A DNA stretch of 64,000 nucleotides from Alkaliphilus metalliredigens QYMF (GTDB lineage: Bacteria > Bacillota > Clostridia > Peptostreptococcales > Natronincolaceae), in NCBI RefSeq assembly GCF_000016985.1, contig NC_009633.1:4755539-4819538 (forward strand), given 5' to 3'. Below, piece after piece: positions 60,721 to 64,000 of this stretch. The notes beneath the pieces were generated by a model. It searched no databases. It worked only from the letters and a program-made list of their open reading frames with translations, and was not told the DNA's origin. Position 1 is the stretch's first letter, and each line of letters begins with the position of its first letter. A program made the position numbers and the translations under genes.

Positions 60721-60761
60721 ATATAATTAAAAAGGCTAATTATTAGCCTTTTTAATTATAT
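60721..60761 (-). terminator. Terminator of the secreted 217-aa gene
   Basis: A 20-bp perfect stem: ATATAATTAAAAAGGCTAAT (60721-60740) with ATTAGCCTTTTTAATTATAT (60742-60761). Confidence 0.85.
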
Positions 60762-60767
60762 CATATT

Positions 60768-61421
60768 TTATCTTCCCCTTACAAGAACGGCGGGATACGG
60801 TAGCCACTGAACTCTGATTGTAGCACCAGCAGAAGTAATACTTCTATTAATTCTTGTGGCAACCCAATCATCACCAACTGCCATGATTGCAGCAGAAGCT
60901 GCTGCTGCAATTGTTGTTGGATTAGGTACTGTAGCTGAAATACCAGCTAATAATGCTGCTGTAAGTGCCCATGCAGAAGCGCTATCTTCTAATGCATATT
61001 GTAAAGTTCTCGCTTCTGAATAGTTATATGTGAAAGTATATGCAGTCCAAGACAAATCTAATGGTTCTAAACTATTACTATTACTTTTAGTTTCTAGCTC
61101 TTCATGAATGACAAAACCATAATTATCGTCAAATGATAGTTTTTCCTCTTTGGCTGCTAAATTCAATAATTCAACACCATTTAAAAAGTATTCATAAACT
61201 TCAGTAGTAACTTCTTCCTTTACTTTCTCATCCAGAACAAGAATACCTTTATCGTTTTTTGATAGATAGTTATCTAAAATACCTATTTGTTCAAAAGTTT
61301 CTTGTTGAAGAGTTTTTTCTTCAAAAACAGAAGAAGTGGAAGCAAATCCTGTAGATGCAAAAAGTGAAACAAACATCGTAACCATTACAAAAATTGTAAT
61401 AAGTCTTTTTTTAGTATTCAT
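60768..61421 (-). CDS. Secreted protein with hydrophobic C-terminal domain
   Basis: 217 residues. Signal peptide to about residue 27 (GFASTSS). An acidic middle part (EEKTLQQETFEQIGILDNYL) comes before residues about 115-217, which include an alanine-rich hydrophobic stretch (SAWALTAALLAGISATVP and TTIAAAASAAIMAVGD). The layout resembles proteins that release a membrane-active C-terminal domain, such as some large clostridial bacteriocins, but I cannot name a family. It takes the effector position of cassette copy 2. Confidence 0.6.
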   Translation of the reverse strand: MNTKKRLITIFVMVTMFVSLFASTGFASTSSVFEEKTLQQETFEQIGILDNYLSKNDKGILVLDEKVKEEVTTEVYEYFLNGVELLNLAAKEEKLSFDDNYGFVIHEELETKSNSNSLEPLDLSWTAYTFTYNYSEARTLQYALEDSASAWALTAALLAGISATVPNPTTIAAAASAAIMAVGDDWVATRINRSITSAGATIRVQWLPYPAVLVRGR

Positions 61422-61558
61422 AATTTTTCCCCCTTTAAAATATGTTGTTTTCTAGAAAAATCTAAAGTTAAGTTATCCCAGTTTTCTTAATGATTGCTAG
61501 CTTTAATGTTTAGCTAGATGCGTGACTCAAATTATTAAAAGTTAACTCTAACTTCTTT

Positions 61559-61633
61559 TCAATAATTTTTATTTGATATTGTGACCTTACTGCAAGCCTT
61601 TGCGTATAGTGCGCTAGGGTCTCTTATCCTCAT
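61559..61633 (-). pseudogene. Small cassette peptide, shortened copy
   Basis: MRIRDPSALYAKACSKVTIS... ends at TGA after 24 residues. Past the TGA the frame continues with KEVRVNF and stops where the intact copy stops. So it is the same gene with one nonsense change. GAAGGAG lies upstream. Confidence 0.5.
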
Positions 61634-61657
61634 GTTTTTCTCCTTCCTTCTTTACTT

Positions 61658-61686
61658 TATTTTAAGTGTAAAATAAACACTTTCAA
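61658..61686 (-). promoter_or_regulatory. Candidate promoter of the cassette (copy 2)
   Basis: Minus strand TTGAAA, 17 bp, AAAATA, equivalent to the copy-0 promoter at 51706-51734. The region 61445-61830 duplicates 51495-51890. Confidence 0.5.
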
Positions 61687-61690
61687 TACT

Positions 61691-61758
61691 AAAACACCTT
61701 AGTTTTAAAAAAGTTCCATGAAAAATGGAACCTTTTTTAAACTAAGGTGTTTTTATTG
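61691..61758. repeat. Conserved cassette hairpin, copy 2
   Basis: AAAACACCTTAGT (61691-61703) / ACTAAGGTGTTTT (61741-61753) with inner AAGTTCCAT/ATGGAACC arms. Almost identical to copy 0. Confidence 0.75.
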
Positions 61759-61788
61759 TTAGCAAATATCAAAGGAGGAATTAAACTA

Positions 61789-62298
61789 ATGAAAAAAACA
61801 GTATTCTTTTTTATCGTTGTTGTAACATTACTTTTATCAGTAAGTTTTGTATCTGCAAGTCAGAAAAACTATGAACCTGATTTCGATGATGAAGATGTTA
61901 AGGTGATTAGTCTTGATGATATAAAACGTGGAACAATGGCTCATGAACTTATAATTAACCAGTCTAGTCAGCAACACAACTATTTAAATGATTATGGAGC
62001 AACCCTAAGATATCTAGGTTCTGGTAGATTAGATGCATTGGGTTATACAAGAACTGGCCAAAATGTTGACACCATCAGTACTACAGTGTATCTTCAACAA
62101 TACGACGAATCCCGAAGGGTATGGGTAAGTATCCACACTATATCTAACACTTTAAATAATGCTGGCTACTCACAGGTAACCCGAAGCTATAGTGTTCCAG
62201 TAGGGGCTAGATATAGGCTTCAGGTAATACATGAAGCTACAGTGGGGGGGCAAATCGAAAGAATTTCTACGTATTCTTCAGTAGCTAATACCTATTAA
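61789..62298 (+). CDS. Secreted DUF6147-like protein, copy 2
   Basis: 169 residues from the ATG at 61789, AAAGGAGG upstream. It differs from copy 1 at nine positions, all in the mature part or linker, while the signal peptide is the same. A beta-rich secreted protein. Intact, with an intact anti-sigma and sigma pair behind it, so this is the likely working cassette. Confidence 0.8.
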   Translation: MKKTVFFFIVVVTLLLSVSFVSASQKNYEPDFDDEDVKVISLDDIKRGTMAHELIINQSSQQHNYLNDYGATLRYLGSGRLDALGYTRTGQNVDTISTTVYLQQYDESRRVWVSIHTISNTLNNAGYSQVTRSYSVPVGARYRLQVIHEATVGGQIERISTYSSVANTY

Positions 62299-62310
62299 TC
62301 CTTACTGCAT

Positions 62311-62345
62311 AATAAAGGCAATGGAGTTATTCCATTGCCTTTATT
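62311..62345. terminator. Bidirectional terminator, copy 2
   Basis: Same 15-bp stem as at 53922-53956, between the convergent genes. Confidence 0.8.
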
Positions 62346-63058
62346 ATTTCTTTAACTTCTTCAATTTCAATAACATAAAAAATATCCATAGTATGATTTA
62401 CTCCAAATGAAGACCAAACTACTTTAGTATGAGTTTCAGTAACTTTTACGATGGTGTAGGGAATATTATCAAGCAGTATCTCTAAAATCTCGCTAGTTGG
62501 GTTAACGTTAATTGACTGAGTAAATTCAAGCCCTTGCCTCATTTGCTGTAAGCTTATTCTGCCTTGATTAGTTGTGTAGTTTAAGTCTAGAATTTCTGCC
62601 CCGTCAAATGGACCTTCAATTAAGGCATCTCCTAACTGATAAGGAAGCTCTTTAAAGTTAAAGGATACAATATGTCTTACTTCTTCAATAGAGTTTGTTA
62701 GAATCCGCTCCTCCTCAAGTACTTCTAGCCCACCACCAACAGATAGGTTATGCTCAATAGAGGAACCCTTATCACTAGCATTTAGAATATTGGTTAGCCC
62801 AGGGATTTTCCAAGCAGAGATCTCAATATTAGCTAAATTTAATAGTGTAAATCCTGACAGCACTCCTATTATAATTATAGCTGCCTTTTTGTAATTGGTT
62901 TTTCTGGGAATCTTTTTCTTTTTAGATTTTTCTTGTAATTTCAACCATTGTTGTTCAATCTCTTCATCGGTAATATCAATAGCATTCATTTCTTCTTCCA
63001 AAACCTCAGTTATGAGTGTATCTAATTGATCTAATTTATCTTTTCTCATTTTCTTCAC
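62327..63058 (-). CDS. Anti-sigma factor with DUF4367 domain, copy 2
   Basis: 243 residues; cytoplasmic N-terminus, one membrane helix (about 58-77) and an extracytoplasmic DUF4367-like domain. Overlaps the sigma gene by 23 bp. Seven residues differ from copy 1 (for example I52R, D77N and E142G approximately). An intact partner for the sigma factor encoded upstream. Confidence 0.85.
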   Translation of the reverse strand: MKKMRKDKLDQLDTLITEVLEEEMNAIDITDEEIEQQWLKLQEKSKKKKIPRKTNYKKAAIIIIGVLSGFTLLNLANIEISAWKIPGLTNILNASDKGSSIEHNLSVGGGLEVLEEERILTNSIEEVRHIVSFNFKELPYQLGDALIEGPFDGAEILDLNYTTNQGRISLQQMRQGLEFTQSINVNPTSEILEILLDNIPYTIVKVTETHTKVVWSSFGVNHTMDIFYVIEIEEVKEIIKAME

Positions 63059-63602
63059 CCTCTGAATTGAATATTTTAATGAGTTTGTCCTTAGCCCTTC
63101 TTAACCTAGATTTCACGGTTCCTTGCTTTAAGGACAATGCTTTTCCCACATCTTCATATGTTAGGTGATGATAATACCTTAAAGTAATGATCTCTTTAGC
63201 ATCAGGATCTAACTGTTCTAATGAATTTCGCAATTTTTCTTTTTGTTCTTCCTTGTCCATGTTCTCAATCACGATGTCTTCTGTTATATGATCATCTGCT
63301 AGTGTTTCCATAGGATAAAAAGAAATCACTTTACTGTGTTTTCTAATATGATTTTTTGCTAAGTTTGCAGCAATGACACAAATCCATTGTTTAAATTTAT
63401 TAATATCATCAAGTGTTTTTAGTTTATCATATGCTTTCAAATATGCTTCATTTGTTAGATCCTGAGATAGCTCTTTGTTTTTAGTTATGTAGTACACAGT
63501 TCTATAGACATCTCTATAATATAATTTATACATTGAGTACTGAATATCTTCTGTTGAGTCTTGTAGCTTTATATGTTCTTTAGAACTTACCGCTTTTTCC
63601 AT
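63036..63602 (-). CDS. ECF sigma factor, copy 2, intact
   Basis: 188 residues, the complete form. Region 2 near 24-90 and region 4 near 130-180. Start ATG 63602 with GAGGTGG seven bases upstream. Upstream sequence (63603-63720) is undisturbed and carries the presumed promoter. It should direct the cassette genes when the anti-sigma releases it, probably in response to an envelope signal; the signal and promoter motif are unknown. Confidence 0.88.
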   Translation of the reverse strand: MEKAVSSKEHIKLQDSTEDIQYSMYKLYYRDVYRTVYYITKNKELSQDLTNEAYLKAYDKLKTLDDINKFKQWICVIAANLAKNHIRKHSKVISFYPMETLADDHITEDIVIENMDKEEQKEKLRNSLEQLDPDAKEIITLRYYHHLTYEDVGKALSLKQGTVKSRLRRAKDKLIKIFNSEGEENEKR

Positions 63603-63895
63603 CGCAATACCACCTCATATGTTCAATCTTGTTATTCTAATAAATCATTTTCTTAACTTATTCTATTCCAATCCTTTGTTCTCCTTTAATTTTAAAGCCT
63701 TTACAATAATTTCTAAATAAGGCATTAGTACCTAACTTACTATAAAAATACGTTTAGAGTATAAACCAAGCCCCTGGATCAAGTCCAGGAGTTTGGTTTA
63801 GTCAACAGAATTGAGATTGTATTGAGCTGGGTGGCGCTTAACCCTTAAAATATATTGAAAATTCTATAAATTTCAAGCCTACGATTCTTCGCCAA
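63603..63895. repeat. Right flank of cassette copy 2
   Basis: Matches 57975-58230. Contains the presumed sigma-gene promoter, then AAGCCCCTGGATC...GTCCAGGAGTTTGG (the imperfect counterpart of the hairpin at 58097). No gene. From 63896 to the window end only a hairpin was seen. Confidence 0.7.
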
Positions 63896-63953
63896 AACCA
63901 CTATTCCAAGAAGCACGCCATTTGCAATTTTTTTAACCTTATCCTAGTATCAG

Positions 63954-63990
63954 ACAAATAAATCCGCATAAAATATGCAGATTTATTTGT
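63954..63990. repeat. Hairpin at the window edge
   Basis: ACAAATAAATC-GCATA (63954-63970) / TATGC-GATTTATTTGT (63974-63990) with one mismatch. Probably a terminator of a unit that continues beyond the window. Confidence 0.5.
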
Positions 63991-64000
63991 TTGAAGTTCA

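Overview
The window looks like the chromosome of a strictly anaerobic, low-GC Firmicute of the Clostridia. I infer something close to Alkaliphilus from gene content; no sequence search was run. Grounds: pyruvate:ferredoxin oxidoreductase, a tungsten-type aldehyde ferredoxin oxidoreductase, a neelaredoxin-type superoxide reductase, L-cysteine desulfidase, T-box and TPP leaders, AGGAGG ribosome sites and many U-tailed terminators. No rRNA or tRNA gene was seen.

Region 1 (1-31 kb) is mostly housekeeping and anaerobic metabolism. It holds a partial lipoprotein, a chemoreceptor, a nitroreductase, an uncharacterised protein paired with a metallophosphoesterase, an aldehyde oxidoreductase with a MoaD-like partner and a sigma-54 activator, an M28-like exported protein lacking its catalytic glutamates, a molybdopterin oxidoreductase, a MATE remnant, transketolase, a dUTPase-like protein, a MATE exporter, a TPP-riboswitch-controlled thiT, superoxide reductase, cardiolipin synthase, a patatin, PFOR, an ABC exporter and a DUF2935 protein. 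Two intergenic spots carry tandem copies of one 77-83 bp palindromic repeat.

Region 2 (31-47 kb) holds asnA behind an Asn T-box, a hemerythrin, a structured locus of tiny ORFs, a Rieske-FAD oxidoreductase, six consecutive hairpins, a YkuK-like protein, cysteine desulfidase with its sigma-54 regulator (cdsB/cdsR type), a nitronate monooxygenase-like enzyme, a TetR-ABC-2 exporter operon with two exact operators, and a membrane-associated MutS-family ATPase. The two sigma-54 units have the same architecture: the activator gene lies just upstream of its target, symmetric sites overlap the 3' end of the activator gene, and a TGGCAT-N5-TTGCT promoter follows.

Region 3 (47-64 kb) is accessory and decaying. 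A siderophore-uptake locus is reduced to fragments. A cassette then recurs: a minus-strand secreted protein that differs in each copy, a small MKIRDPS-type peptide, a long hairpin, a plus-strand secreted DUF6147-like protein, and a minus-strand anti-sigma/ECF-sigma pair. Two copies are almost complete (about 52.4-55.2 and 60.8-63.6 kb) and one is partial (about 50.6-51.9 kb). In the first full copy an IS21-family element sits exactly at the sigma start codon and has replaced its ribosome site. Small membrane proteins lie beside the secreted genes. The whole looks like a sigma-controlled locus that swaps exported proteins, possibly for competition or surface variation; that role is inference.
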